Shown here: positions 10,525-23,593 of the stretch, piece after piece
How positions within the stretch are numbered: position 1 is the stretch's first letter
Layout of the letters: each line of letters opens with the position of its first letter
Origin: Marchantia polymorpha subsp. ruderalis
Taxonomy: Eukaryota; Streptophyta; Marchantiopsida; Marchantiales; Marchantiaceae
Reading direction: 5' to 3'
Assembly: GCA_037833965.1 (NCBI GenBank)
Contig: AP031354.1
Coordinates: 31,908,001-31,972,000, forward strand
Length of the DNA: 64,000 bases
Program-made: the position numbers and the translations under genes
The notes under the pieces: model-generated
Seen by the model: only the letters and a program-made list of their open reading frames with translations
What the model was told of the DNA's origin: nothing
The model's database searches: none

Positions 10525-13500
10525 TCTATCGATCAGGTTGCAAGCTGACATGACAGGTACTAATTCCGATCACCAAACATTTGACCACGAGCACTCCCGG
10601 TCGTCTTCACCCAGTTCGCTGGAGCTAAGCCAAACTGGCTGAGTGTTCTCAGATTGTAAGCCAACCTGTTAAGAGAATTGTCAACGATCATCTCGATTAA
10701 GGACTGAATTAAGGATCATCTGTGACCAGGCTGTGATCACAACAGAGGTCCTTTCCACATCACATCTCCCAACACTAACGCCGCCGCTTGCGAAATGTGT
10801 CAGGTGATGGCTCTGCATGTGGACAGGGGGGCTGGCTGGCTATCTGGCTATCTGGCTGGCTTCTCGACGAAATTGACCCGACAGGACAAAATTGAAAGAC
10901 GAACTGAATCGGTTCAGGTTCGTGGACATTCAAACCGAGTCCATTGACCGTGTACCCGGATCATTCACTGAGTGACTCACAACTGGATCCGAGTGTTGAG
11001 ATCCCGCCAGGCGAGTTTCGGAAGCTTGTACTTGGACGAGTTGTACAGATTGATCGGTCTCGGTCCGTGGTGCGTTGAATCAACTCCAAGGCTTTGGCTC
11101 ATGATGGTGATATGATGATGAGTGGTACATGAGGCCGGTCTACTCTTCAGTGCAGTCCTTGACTTTGTTCGAGGTCTGAAGAGCCTGCAGAATAAAGCGG
11201 AGACCAGGAAGCAGCGTCCGACGGGAACCTCGACGGTCCACGAAAGGGACTGGACTGTACAAGAACCTCCTGCTGCTGTTGCTGCTGCTGCTGCTGCTCT
11301 TGTCATTGTGTCGTGCGGAGACCGCTTGCTCTCCCTCTGACTCGCACTCTCTCTTTCACTCCATCTCTCTCCCACTCTCGACAAACTTACGCAGTCGGAC
11401 GCCGCCATATCAACCTCGATGTTCATGACCGCATCTTTTGAGAATCTGTTATGCTTCATTTGATTCGACGACGGTTTCTGCCCATGGCACATTAGGTCCG
11501 AGTCTAATGATACCAAATTAGTCTCAACGAGATTAGGCTTTAATACTGATCTCCAGTGTTAATTATTTTGTTCCCGAAGTGCTGTAAAAGCCTTTGCTTC
11601 GCAGCTGCTGGCTGGGGCGGCGGTGGACCGTCGAGCGGCGAGCTCGTGTTGTAGTCTTCGATGTCCGCATGCCTCGAGCATGGGACGGGGTTTGAATGTA
11701 AAGTCATCATCTGAATAAGCTTTTCCGAACGCGTCGCTTTTAATGTTCAATGTTTCCAGTTGTGCAAAAGTATTCGGCGGATGCCTCCCTCGGCTATTAT
11801 CTTTTGGCCTCAGCCCGAGGAGGACGATGCATGCCCGCTCGGTCGCTGCTCCCGAGAGTAAACGCATCTCGTGAAGACCTACGCAGCGTCTCGTCGCATC
11901 GTCGCAATTAATCGTCGATCGGCGTGTTCGATATTTCCTCTTCGATCCGGCGCAACGCTGAACTGTTCGGATGTATCCAGCAGTGTCCGTTTCGGTGCCC
12001 CTTATGAAGGGCCTGCGCATGATCGGCAACAGGGGCGAGATGAGCAGCAGCAGCAGCAGCACGTACACCTCGCCGTGCTTACTGGAGACGTCGTGCTGCA
12101 TGAGACCTCCTAATCCCCCGCTCTGCCCCGCGTAACTCCCAGAGGAAGCTCGAGGTGCTGCGGTGAGTCTGTTTCACTCTGACTCGGAACGTGCTGGTCG
12201 AGTGGACCTCCAATCAATCCACCCTCGCCCCCATGTATGACAGGACCCAGTGGGCTATCTCTTTCACCCCTCAGAAAAACCCGGAGCGTATTCTGTTGTT
12301 CAGACGGTGGTGACATAAGCAGAAAGCTGTGATCAGGAATGGGACCATTCCTTAAGATTTGTTTATTTCCTTATCTCTCTATTATCAACTTTGCCAACGA
12401 GATCAGAACTCCATTTACACCTGGAGTCTGGCATGCACCTGACTTGGTACCTGGTCGCACTGCGATACTTCAGTGATCGCATCTGCAGTTTTCAGGTACC
12501 CAGGCAGGACCTTTGGTTCTCAGGACACTGAGTTCAACCCTATCCAAACTCATGGGGGAGTCAGCTCCTAATGTGATACTGTATCCTCTCTGGTTGTCAT
12601 ATTCACGGTTCCGATGCTGCTACGATAACCTTAAAATTATAATCCATGAATTTGACTCTGACATAGCTAAGGAAGTTCTAGTGTGTACAAAATCTCTAGT
12701 TTTCTGCAATGTGAGCACACAGCCCAAGCCGAACTCCCTGACTATGGAAGATTAGTTTGCGAGATACCATCATCCCTGGTTCCACAACTCCAGAACATTC
12801 ATTCCATATCCCAAATTGACGTTCATATTATCCTATATTCTACACTGTACTCTGTCGGGAAGTGACATCTGATACAAAATTCACTTGCTTCAGTCTTTCG
12901 TCTGATGCGCAACCCATACCGTGACTTCGCTGCGATTTGCACAGTTACTGACTGAATTTCAAATACAAGCGACGTTTGAGTTTGCGCTGGGCGAAATCGA
13001 ATTTCCGGCCCATGAATTTTCTAGGACAAATGAAAAATGGACCAAGACCCTTCACCTTTATTCGCCTACAGTCCTGGTTAAGAATAGGCTGACGTTGTGT
13101 TGAGCTCTCAAGTTTAGTGTGTGGTCAATTTTTCCTGGTCCTTTCTCAAGATACTAAAGTCGCCAGATGCTTTGAATGAGTCAGATCTTATCGACAACTT
13201 GTTCGATACAACCACGTTTCCCAGCTCAACTGATGTTTACTAGATATTATTATTCTACTTAGGAGCCATGCTATTCAGTCCACGGATTCATTCGTGTTGT
13301 TGACACTTATCCTCAGATACAACTCTCTCTTCCTCTCCAGAGCATTGCAGATGAAGATCTTCTCCAGTAGTCCTCCAGATTTACGAGATTACACCGGCAT
13401 TTCATGTTTCTAATATCTCCTGTTCTCAAGATCGTGAAAACTATCAGAATGTGTGCACAACAGACTGGTTCGACTAACTTGCGGGCACGAACTAAGGTGT

Positions 13501-13955
13501 GAGTGAAACCCGTGGCTGCTGACACCTATTTGTACACTGGATCAAAGACAAGTTTGCAGCCGAAACACATGATAAAGACCTGACCAGTGGTCACCTACTT
13601 TTTTATACATCCAACTAGAAAGGATAACGCTGAAACTTTAAGAAAGAAGAACCACTACGACCAATAAAAGCAATCACTGTGTTCGGGGAAGCTTGTCGGT
13701 CCATAACGTTTTCTAGTATATGGAACACCGACTCTGGAAGTCGGATAGACGAAGAACAATCTTAGGCCATTTTTTTTTTGTGAGTATTACCAATATATCA
13801 GAAGCACAAGTATTTGCTCCACAGCGGTGAGCCGCTAGTGCTATCACAATCACAAAGTTTCAATCGTATAACTAAGCTACTAGGTGAAAGATGATCTCTC
13901 ATAATGTACAGAAAGCTATTACACCCTGCTTGAGGGTATGAATAAGTCTGTTTTA
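10525..13955. other. Gene-poor stretch between centrin and the fibrillin 3' end
   Basis: No coding exon is supported here. It should hold the centrin 3' UTR on the left and the 3' UTR of the minus-strand fibrillin gene on the right. A short CAG/CTG run lies near 12042-12060, and a second trinucleotide run of the same type near 11270-11298. The longest open frames (minus strand, 10977-11516 and 11559-12101) show no recognisable domain and overlap these runs. Confidence 0.5.
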
Positions 13956-16640
13956 TCAGCTGACGTACTCGGGTACAACAACTACAGGTGCCATGTCTGT
14001 GGCTGGTGCCTCGATGCGTACAAGAACGTCTGGTATACCTGATTTGTCCCGCACGACCTAAAAACAAAGACCGGCACTTCCAACATTAGATATGTCATCA
14101 AGGAGTGCATGAAAGGAGTTGAAAAACGATTGAAGTCTTCGTAAAAAATGTCAAAAGCATACGAAATCCTTGGGAAGTAACGTCAGGTGGCAAACGCCGA
14201 TCGACCTAGAAGGAGGTGAACATATGTCATCAGCTGCTGCGGTACCAGTCAGAACTTCCTTGAGACCTAAAACTTTCACGATGATCTCAAAACCTTACGG
14301 ATGCTTACCATTACTTCTTCATCTAGATATGAGATGAGCAGCTCGCGTGAAAATGTGTTCGCTGTCACAAATCATCATCCCATCCACATGTACACTGTCA
14401 GAATCTTTTCTGCTCTATTTCAGATGAATATTAAAGTACGCAGAGAATTAACTACGTGGAAGGCAAGGATGTTGTTGGTCCAATGAGCTATATAACAATG
14501 ATAAGAACGATGACTGGGTATATGTCATATGATATGAAAATCTACAGGTATGAAGAGAAGCCTGATAGACCAGGCACTTACTCAAGGGCAGCTTAACTCC
14601 ACCATTTATAACTTCTTTCACTGAACTTGGTAACCTTTCGACAGCTGAAGCAATTTGGTCAGCAATTCCTTTGAACTGTGACGGAATGTTTCCTTCAGTT
14701 ACAGTTGGTGGAGCAAAAAGACCTTCAACATATTGTTCCTTCAGTTTCACTGGGCCCTCGACAGCAAGCTTCGTTGTCAAGGTGAAACTACTCTCCACCT
14801 GCAAACATAGGTGCCTTCGTTACTCAAATTGTCGCAACATAAGTGATACACTTTATTGTCTTGCCACTTCATCCGTACAAAACTATATATCAGTAGAAAA
14901 AGGACCTCTAGCATATGTATCACCCACCAGTTACCTACTATGTGCATTCTCTTGTTCGTTCGGACAGGCAAATTGCCAACGTGAAGACTGCCAGTGATAC
15001 GCTGGTTCGTAGTTCAAAAAATCTCATTCTTAGCTTACTTTTGTGTCTTAATCAAAAATCAATATCCAGATTTCAAGCACTCTATCAAGATGCATGACTT
15101 GCGCACTCAGAAAGATGTTTTCGCAGACTTTTGTAAACGTCTGAGGTAAAAAAAACTTACTGAATTGAAGAATTTCAAAGTACCGGTGGCCTTGGCGTTC
15201 TCCCCGTCAAGAATCGTGAGAGTGAGGGATGTAAGAGAAGCGAGTGCAGATGGAAACCTCCTGAAAATAGATGGAATACTAATATTGTCAGTATTATGTG
15301 TACAATATTGGCTTGTTAAGGAGGAAAAAGCCAAAAAAATTAGTATTTTTGGACAACCAGATTTCCGAAGGTTACGGAGACCAGAGCAGGAATCTTTTAG
15401 AACTTTGAATTTGACAGGAAACTGATGGGCGTGAGAATATAAAAATAAGAAAGGATAAGAAACAAGGCCGGTGTCTTTGGAGAATTCCTCTTCAGTCATT
15501 CCACTACAGCTGCATGCCTATTTACCGACTGTTTTCCCTTCCAACAATCGCTGCATTTATTTAAAAATTGACAATCCACACTCCATCTCAGAACGAGATT
15601 TCCTGGAAGTATAGCAGGCTGAAGACTTTTACAACTCAAAACTAATTGGTGGAGTTAATCCACAAGTTCCAAAAAGTCTTACTTGAGGAGAATCTTCGCC
15701 GCTACAAGACCAGGACTCCGAGCTCCTGCATACTGAAACTCCCACAGCCCCTCGAGAAATGGAGAACTGAACAATTCAATTCCGATATTCGCATAAACAA
15801 ATTATTCAGTTTTCGCTTTTCGTATCTAAACACGTTAATATTCGATGACACCCGATCCTTTGTATGAAAATTTACTAAGACTTGAACGAATCCTTGGAAG
15901 GCTCGAGGTACATAACAATAACGATAATTGCAATCCACTATTCACTCCAACAGTCTCTGAAGGTATACGAAGATAACAGGTGAAATAAAGTAATGACCAC
16001 CACGAACGGGAAGGCAGAGTGAAGTTCTCACGTTGTTGGTCGGGGTGTCGGGTTCATCCGTTCCAAGACAAGAATCTTCTCGTTCACGTCTATTTTCGCA
16101 GACGAATCTGTTTTGCGGTCGCCCAACCCTTTCAATCCGCCAGCATCCTTGATCTGAAAATTTACACCAATGGACATGAGGCTGATGTCACTGGACAACG
16201 AGGCGTCGCTAGTGCTGGTGTAATTGCACGTTACTCAAAGTAGTCACAAAGAATCTCGAGCAAATCAAGAATCCTCCGCGGCTTGATATCTCTTGGCAAC
16301 AAGACTCTGCAACAAGTGCGAGGTCTTCCTCTTGTGGAATTAAGACTGGAAAAGGAAAGGGGCTTACCGAAAGCAAAAGGTCTCCCTTAGCGGAAAAACG
16401 CTCCAATTCTTTCGTGGACTCGGCAGCGCTTGCTCGCACGCTGACGCTCGCGACCCTCTCGGTCACTCTAGAATTCCACACTCGTTGGGACACGCGCTGT
16501 CCGGCAAAAGCTCCAGAGACGAAGGCTATGCTTGTCGGTACCGAGGGCGCACCTGCGCAGGCATTGACCACAGGCGGATGGCGCAATCCGGACGGTGCAC
16601 AAGTTGCGCTCGGCAGGACCAGCGCGGCAGAGGAAGCCAT
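13956..16640 (-). CDS. Plastid-lipid-associated protein (PAP/fibrillin family)
   Basis: Fibrillin-type lipid-binding protein of plastoglobules and thylakoids. Exons in transcript order are 16640-16368, 16153-16032, 15766-15683, 15260-15161, 14798-14582, 14361-14309 and 14057-13956, totalling 316 aa with phase consistent throughout. Residues 1 to about 73 are a Ser/Ala/Val-rich chloroplast transit peptide. The mature part starts near ESTKELERFSAKGDLL. The fibrillin domain includes INPT-like MNPTPRPTTSPFLEGLW, then QYAGARSPGLVAAKILL, RFPSALASLTSL and EGPVKLKEQYVEGLF. It ends with LISYLDEEVMVVRDKSGIPDVLVR, the C-terminal hallmark of the family. The YLDEE-RD segment is the conserved terminal motif. 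I do not assign the FBN subgroup number. The stop at 13956-13958 follows EYVS. No host gene overlaps it. Confidence 0.94.
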
Positions 16641-18851
16641 CGCTCGGAATTCGAAAAACGCTCACTCACGAGTGCAGGATTAGCTCCACCTTCCGGCAAG
16701 CGCAAGCGCACACGCACGAGGTGCGGAGCAGATTCAATGGCAAAAGCTCCTCAAAAGCGAATCAAGCTCAGAGTCGGATGCTCGCAGAGCAATGTGCCTC
16801 CGGTGGTGGTGGTGGTTCCGGTGGTGGCAATGATGGTGCGCTATTGGAACCCAGGCAGCCCACGGGAGAAGATATGCGAATGCTGAGTCGGGTAGCGAAC
16901 TGGAAAGCCATGGCTGTAGACATTCAAACATTTCCGCCCCGCGGTCGATTCAGCACCTGCGGAACTAGCAGAGGACCAAACACGACCGCTCACGGAAGCT
17001 TTCAATCAAGAGCCCAATTGGAATAAACGGTGATTCTGCAGGCCCCACGTCCTCATCCGCTCCTGTCTTCTTCTCCTCTCATAGCCATCGTCGCTAGTCC
17101 ATAGACGCAGGCGGAGGAGCGATCCGGTCCCCCCAACGCCCGGTACCGGTGACGTGTAGGCAAGACTTGGCCGTGGCCATTCCTTCACGTGGGATCATCA
17201 AAGGCCACGCATCAGTCTAGAATCCTCTAATTAAAACTGTTGATTGTCACGCACGCTCAGCTTCTCGGCACTTTCTGACAAGCGATGCAGGCGTATTACC
17301 GCTGACTGGAACGCTGTATTTCTCGTGGAGACCTTACCTTGGATCTGGCGGATTTACCCCGTCCCCCGGGCTCAGGTGCTGCTGGGCAGGAGAGATTCGT
17401 CGTCGCACTGCAACGAGAAAAGAAGTCGTTCTCGGATGACAACGACAAATTTGGCACCAAGCTTCCTTCGATGGCGGCGTCATGATGAAATCGCTCGGAC
17501 ACACTCTTCCCGCGCATGGGAGTGGACGGGGTTTCATTGAACGATCTGACCGCGTTCGGCCCGAGAACGTGGTACTGGATCTATATGCATTTACAGACTT
17601 GGTCGGGAGGGTTTGTGGTTGTTAGTTCGACTGCGGGGCGGATGACGTGACTCGTCGTGGTTACCACGTCGCCGCTGGATGCCAGAGCTTTGCAAATGAA
17701 GTTAGATGAGCATATTCTGTGTCCAACACTTAATCTCCATTTGACCTCACTTGACACCATTTCTCATCATTGGGTACTCGTGTCTCACGTGTGTGCTTAC
17801 GTTTGCCATTCGGGGCTCAAATCTTACTGCCAGTGAAACTTCGACCAATTCGCTTCCATGCGAACCAAACTCCAGACCGAGACTCTGCTGGAACCTTCTC
17901 TAGCTGTGGAGAGCCTGTACTCAGTAAACCTTTGTATAAAGATATCTAACCTCATTAGCAGGACGCAGTTTTGAATCTACTCTAATTGTACTCTAGTTCA
18001 TCACGCAGTTTATTGAAATTCGGTTTGTTCTTTTGTTTTATTCATAGCGCGATCATGAGCTTTATACATGATCGACGCTCACACTCGTGCCACTGTAGGT
18101 GACACTACATGAGCTACTTCCACGAAATTCATGTATAAAGGACTAGCAGTTTCCGCTTGATTAAAACTCCAGGTCGATGTAGCTCTAGCTCTACATCTTC
18201 AGGCAACCAATTATTTCCTTTGCAGACCGGAAATCACAATTAAAATTTGTCAGCTTCGACAACAAAGCTGAGAAACTATAGTTTCACCGTGTATCTGGAG
18301 AAAGTAAACGTATTTTTTAGAAGTAGAAAGGGTGTTAACTTAAGTTCTTTTCTTCACCTGGACACATCCAGAATCGAGAAAGCATTTCACGATAAGAAAT
18401 GAAGGAGTTCCATAAAACCATATGTCACCACATCTTCAATTACAATTGCTCAGATCCCCAGTGTTTACAATCCTGGAGACACCGACCGTTGCGCTCCGAA
18501 CTTCAAACGTTTGTCTGTTCCTGTAATACTCTAAAACCTCTGCGAGGCTTTCAACGCTCGGAACAGCTCGACAAACAATCTTTTGAGCATACATTTGTGA
18601 TTCTTAAAATGAAGTTGGCCTTGGAGAAAAGATCATTCTTCGCAGTTCGAAAGCTCCACAAGCGGCCCAATACTCCTACACTAGATCTATAATTAATGCC
18701 TGATCCCTGATCAGGAGGGACAGGTAAAAGTCCGAGGGATGTGACAGCTTCACGTAAACTCTTCTCGGCTCGACCGAAGAAAGTGGGCTGGCGAGCTGGG
18801 CAGGACTCGTCGACTTTCAGCACACCGGAACTCCTAACAACCTTGTAAGTC
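16641..18851. promoter_or_regulatory. Fibrillin upstream region and RAR1 3' flank
   Basis: No coding exon is supported. The part next to the fibrillin ATG contains a GGT repeat (about 16801-16830) and, 546 bp upstream, a CACGTG G-box (17186-17191). G-boxes are bound by bZIP and bHLH factors and are common in light-responsive plastid genes, so a role is plausible but inferred. The right part should include the RAR1 3' UTR. Confidence 0.45.
17186..17191. promoter_or_regulatory. G-box CACGTG upstream of the fibrillin gene
   Basis: Perfect CACGTG core flanked by TT and GG, 546 bp before the fibrillin start codon. A single hexamer is weak evidence on its own. Confidence 0.3.
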
Positions 18852-20960
18852 CTAAACTTCGTCGGGATTTGCATTGTGCCATCCCTTTGCACACGGGGGG
18901 ATTTCCAAAAATTCCTCAAATTCCTTCACGTGAGTATCACAGCATTTCCACTGTCAAAGCACACAGACTGAAAGATTTTAGTGCCTCCCAAAACAGATCC
19001 AGCTATCAAGACATGTTGGCCTGTCGTCTATCTTTCGCAATATAAACTCCAGAAAATGATAGGACAGAAATACAGGCTGCAGTTGCTTACCCCTTTCGAT
19101 CTGTCGTGAAATATAGCGGGACCTGGATGAAAACTGCATGCAGTATCTGTGTTCTCCTTTTCTGTGAACTCTTTACCACAGCCTTTGTTTTTGCAGGTCT
19201 GTTTTGCGTTCAGGTCCACGATTTTGCGAGGAGCAGGTACGTTTACTTTCTTTTCAACAGCTGCAAGAGGAGTCACCTTTGGAGCAGGAGCTGAAACTCT
19301 TACTGGAAGTCTTGAGCCTGCATATTACACAACCAACGACTTCAACTATCAGGTTACAACTTCATTCTCGCTAGCGAAAAACAGGAGGTGACATTCCATA
19401 GTTCTTCATAATATCATATATTCTTTTGCCAGCTCCTAAATATAGACGCGGCCAGGCTCATAGAGCTTCTCCGATTAGGATAGGACACTGACCATGATCA
19501 GAGCAGTAGAAACCCTGTCTGCACCGATTACAATTGGCGCTTGCAGCTGCGTCGCTGGTTACATTGACTGGGACTGGCTTGTTCGGACTTGGAGCTATCT
19601 TCGGTAAAGGTTTCTCAGAAGTATGTTGACCAGTTTTGCATCTGCAAAATCAAACAAACGGAACCACTAGCACACAGACCGTTGACTCATGTTATGTGCA
19701 CACCTTTTGTTGTAAACATTTAGCGCATGGTCTATCTGTCTACCTTTATTTTTCTTCAATCGCACTCGTACATCCCCTCTACTTTCAAATGGGGTACTGA
19801 AACCATCAATGTACGTGTCCTGAACAATTGTGAACATTAAGTCGAATGACTTATCCAAGACATACATCGGTGTGAATTTCTTACCCTGGAAGCTCTAAGA
19901 AGAGACTGAAGTCGTGACTACGTTGCTTGCAACAACTCCATTCTTTCCCTCCGTCGTGAAATAAGGGCTGTGACAACGTATGCAAGTAAGACTGGCAATT
20001 CTGACGAGAATTATATCTGACGTGATTCTCGCTGCAAATCTAAGGAATTCAAGATGCAACAATGCTTCTACACAACAAACTGTCAAAAATTTGTGAACAC
20101 AAGGACGAGGACATGACAAACCCTCAAAGGCAAAGAGGATCTTCAAAATAAACTGAATGATCAATGGCATGGATAACTGAGACATACCGGCTGCGTTTCA
20201 GTGCCACAATCAAGAAGCGGACGGAGAGGTATCGCCCATGTCCATGTATACAAGGAAGAACTCATCGATCAGAACAAGGACTACTGATCAGCGGCATTTG
20301 CCATGCTTAGAATTTCAGATTATAATCACAGAGTAACCGCTTAATAACTCTTCACACGAGCTTCTACAGCTGAAACCAAAGAATTAGACTGGGAAAAACA
20401 CCCGACTATTCTGGTATTATTTCAGCAAAAACTGTGCGTGAACGGGGATGGATTGCTGATTAAAAGTATGCATATAAGTTCAATAGTTACACAAAATCTC
20501 AGAAAGTGACAATGACCGATCCTTGTGAAGCCTGTTATCTTGGCATAAGCAAAACCTCTCTCGACACTATGCGAGAATTCGAATACTTGACGAGGGTAGA
20601 ATTGTCATTTGGTTCAGATGCAGACTGATTCAGTGCCATGGAAATGATTTCTGGCCTTATTCATGGCAATGTCTTCAACCTAATTCTTATCTAGGGTTAG
20701 AATACCCAGTGTACAAGTGAAGAACACCTTTGCACAAAAATAAAAGACAAATCAAGGATCCACGGAGATCGTTCGGGTTAAACGCTTTCAGCGGCCACAA
20801 AGGCTCGGAGCAATGTAGGGAGTAATAAACCTACAGGCGCCAGCTAGTCCACACAACTTACCCCAGGGTGGTACCGGCAGGAACCTTCAGGATTATCATC
20901 GGCCGTAAACATCACATCGCAGCCAATTCTCTGGCATTTTTGCTTGGTGACAGTCGTCAT
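18852..20960 (-). CDS. RAR1: RAR1, CHORD-domain co-chaperone
   Basis: RAR1 works with HSP90 and SGT1 to stabilise NLR immune receptors in plants. Exons in transcript order are 20960-20862, 19967-19885, 19641-19493, 19317-19091 and 18950-18852, giving 218 aa with every junction in phase. CHORD-I spans residues 9-67 with ligands C9, C14, C28, H31, H37, C45, C46, H51, C62 and H67. The plant-specific CCCH motif between the two CHORDs is present as C98, C101, C107 and H110 (CNRCRQGFYCSDH). CHORD-II spans 152-211 with C152, C157, C171, H174, H181, C189, C190, H193, C206 and H211. There is no CS domain, which separates plant RAR1 from animal CHORD proteins with a fused CS domain. Length is close to Arabidopsis RAR1. 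All zinc ligands are intact, so the protein should be functional. Confidence 0.96.
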
Positions 20961-21440
20961 AATCGAAGCCCCTCCTTAAAACAAACTTCTGGAATCCGAA
21001 CTCCTCGATCAACCGACCTGCCTACTCCACTGAAAAAACGGGAATGAATTTGTGTCGCCACGAATCAAAGTTCTCGGTCCACCTGCCTGAGCACAAAAAA
21101 CTCCAGAAATTGGATCGTCGGTCCGTCAGCTTCGTTGGGGGAGTCAGGGAGGGAGGGAGGGAGGGAGGGCTTCAGGGTTTAGCACCTTCCTCGATTCGTT
21201 CGTTACTCGGGGGTTCAGATGTGGTTACAGTCCATCGCGTACTTTACATGGTTGTCGTGCTTACGCCTTCCAACTTCAATCGTTTCCACGGCGTTTACCG
21301 TGTAGCTCATGTCCTAACATTCGCGCGGAACTCGTCGAGTAGAGTGCAGGCATCGTATCGAAGAACGATGGAGCACAAGTTTTATGGTAAAGGTAATGGT
21401 AACAACCCATCAACACGAACATGGATGAAACCATATGGGT
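20961..21440 (-). promoter_or_regulatory. RAR1 upstream region
   Basis: Short region between the RAR1 ATG and the sharp drop into AT-rich DNA at about 21440. It contains an AGGG tetranucleotide run (about 21146-21169). No TATA box is assigned. Confidence 0.4.
21146..21169. repeat. AGGG tetranucleotide run
   Basis: About six AGGG units, G-rich on the plus strand, in the RAR1 upstream region about 190 bp before the RAR1 ATG. It could form a G-quadruplex. Confidence 0.9.
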
Positions 21441-23580
21441 AGCAAGTTTTATCCCAATAGTTTCGGAATGTATCTTAATCTACTTCATTTATTGACTAAA
21501 AAAAATATAATTTTCCATTGTAGTTAGTTTTTCTTCTTATAATATTGGTTTATAATTTAAGATATTCGTTATGGTAATGGTAAATATGGATGCTATATAA
21601 TTTATATGTAATTTGATTTTTGAAATATAAGTATTAGAATACACATTTCTCAATATGATTTTTATATTATCTATATTTTAATCTCCAATTTTTTAAATAC
21701 TGGGAGTACCTTCCCATATATTTGGTACATCTATTGGGCTATCCATAAGGCTTTTGTGACATTCTCTTCTACACATATCATGAGAAGAATCATTTATGTC
21801 AAGTGCTTTCATTTTCTGTAGAGTCCTAGCCACGCTGTATCTTTACTAGTAGTGAAACATGTTGATGAAAATATTTTCTTAAAATAAATTTAAAATAGTA
21901 TCACATGTATCTCACAATTCTTGCAAATATCACTGTTAAGAGATCTACAGCTAGAGCTTAAGTACTAGTGTTCAAATTGCATACAAACACGGCATTTATT
22001 ATCCAGTCAGTTTGCAATACTTTCGATGTTTTAAATGGCCCTATTTAAAAGAGTCTTAAAATGCTAAATCAGGTTGCACAATTTTTAAATTGCTTTCGCA
22101 ACCACCTGCCACTCTCAAATTATTATCAATAAACGCTCTTGCCATCAAGTATCTTGAAATTATCAACCATTGAATTGCTTGAACATTAATTATCTATCAT
22201 GCTTGTACCATTAATACGTTACGAGTTCAATTTTCAGTTTTTAAAAATTGAACTTGTAAATTATCAATGAAAGCCCTCATCCTCCTATATTATTTGTAAC
22301 TTTATAAAGATATACATAATAACAATATTTTCCAGAAAAAAAAAACACAAGTATTGCGTGATATATCTAAGCGAGGCTTCATTTATGGAAAACAGCTGTT
22401 AAACTCAAGTACTACGTAAAGTTTTGATGTAAGTTCTCTTATATTGTGGTAGAGTAAGTAGTCTAATTTATCATAATCAAATTAATAAAATTTCAACCTC
22501 AAAATATTCAGATCAAAATTTTGTAAATGAATATCTGGGATAATTTTTTTTGATGAATTTAGGTTTTTTTTATATATTTTAATTCAAATATAACTAAATA
22601 CACACAAATAAATCTCATAAGAAAGTTGAAGTCATTCCAACATTAATTTTTATTAATCTTTTGTATTCAAGCTAAAACAAAAAGCAACAAAAATCATCAA
22701 AGATTCATAATTACCAGTTTTTGTAGAAACGTAATCATTTCGTATTAGATTATAGTAATTTTTTTTTCAAAAAGATGAGTTAAACATAAGCTTAATTTTT
22801 AAAGTTGAAATTTTAATTTTTAATCCAACATGTTTGTTTCATTTTCTTCATAAAGTTTTTTGATAAACAATACTTTGAAGTTTTTATAGACCTAAAAGTA
22901 ATATAAATATATCTCTTGTCTATAATTATTATATATATAAGATGGAAAACCTACATTTTTGAAAAATTTTCAATTTACATGATTAGATTGCATCAAATTA
23001 TTTTGATTGAATTTATTTATTCAAAAAACATATAATAACTATGTTAAGAAATTACTTGATAAAAAATAAATTGTAAAATAAAAATAGATAAAAATAATCA
23101 TCTTATTCAAAAAAAAATTTCACAAATGTTCATTTTCATTTTGCTTTTATGCTGAGTTATAATGATACTTTTTATAAATTTTTGAATTTTTTTAATAAAT
23201 AAAATTGTAAATTGAAAAACCTTTCTTTATTAAAAAATATTCAAAAAGTATTAAATTTTTTAATAAATTTGTTGATTGAGTTGACCAGAATAAATAATAA
23301 TACAAGATAATTTATATCTAATATGAAATCAAAAAATATATGTTTTGATACTATGAACATAGATTCAAAAAGTCTATAGCATCATCTCAATTAGCTTAAT
23401 TATTACCAAAATTTGATCAATTATTTATATAAAGATGAAAACTAAAACTATGAAATCTGATAAAAATAAGAGCTAAATGAAATCAATTATATCCAAAAAT
23501 AGATAAAAAAATATACTCATGAATTGAAATTTTGAAACTTTATTCACTTTTTGTATCATAAATTTTTTTTCAAACATTCA
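21441..23580. other. AT-rich block, left part
   Basis: Composition changes abruptly near 21440 from mixed to extremely AT-rich DNA with frequent A and T runs. I see no coding frame, RNA gene or long repeat. It continues on the far side of the LINE, so the two pieces were once adjacent. Confidence 0.6.
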
Positions 23581-23593
23581 AATATGGATTGTT
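23581..23593. repeat. LINE target site duplication, left copy
   Basis: AATATGGATTGTT matches the right copy at 28144-28156 (AATATGAATTGTT) at 12 of 13 positions. The copies lie exactly where composition jumps up and then falls after the poly(A) end. Confidence 0.7.

Noticed and set aside
10977-11516. Minus-strand open frame of 179 codons
   Set aside because: Composition is repeat-driven (Ser/Arg/Glu from GA tracts, Ala from a trinucleotide run), with no recognisable homology.
11559-12101. Minus-strand open frame of 180 codons with a poly-Leu stretch
   Set aside because: The poly-Leu is a translated CAG/CTG microsatellite; no domain and no supporting splice pattern.
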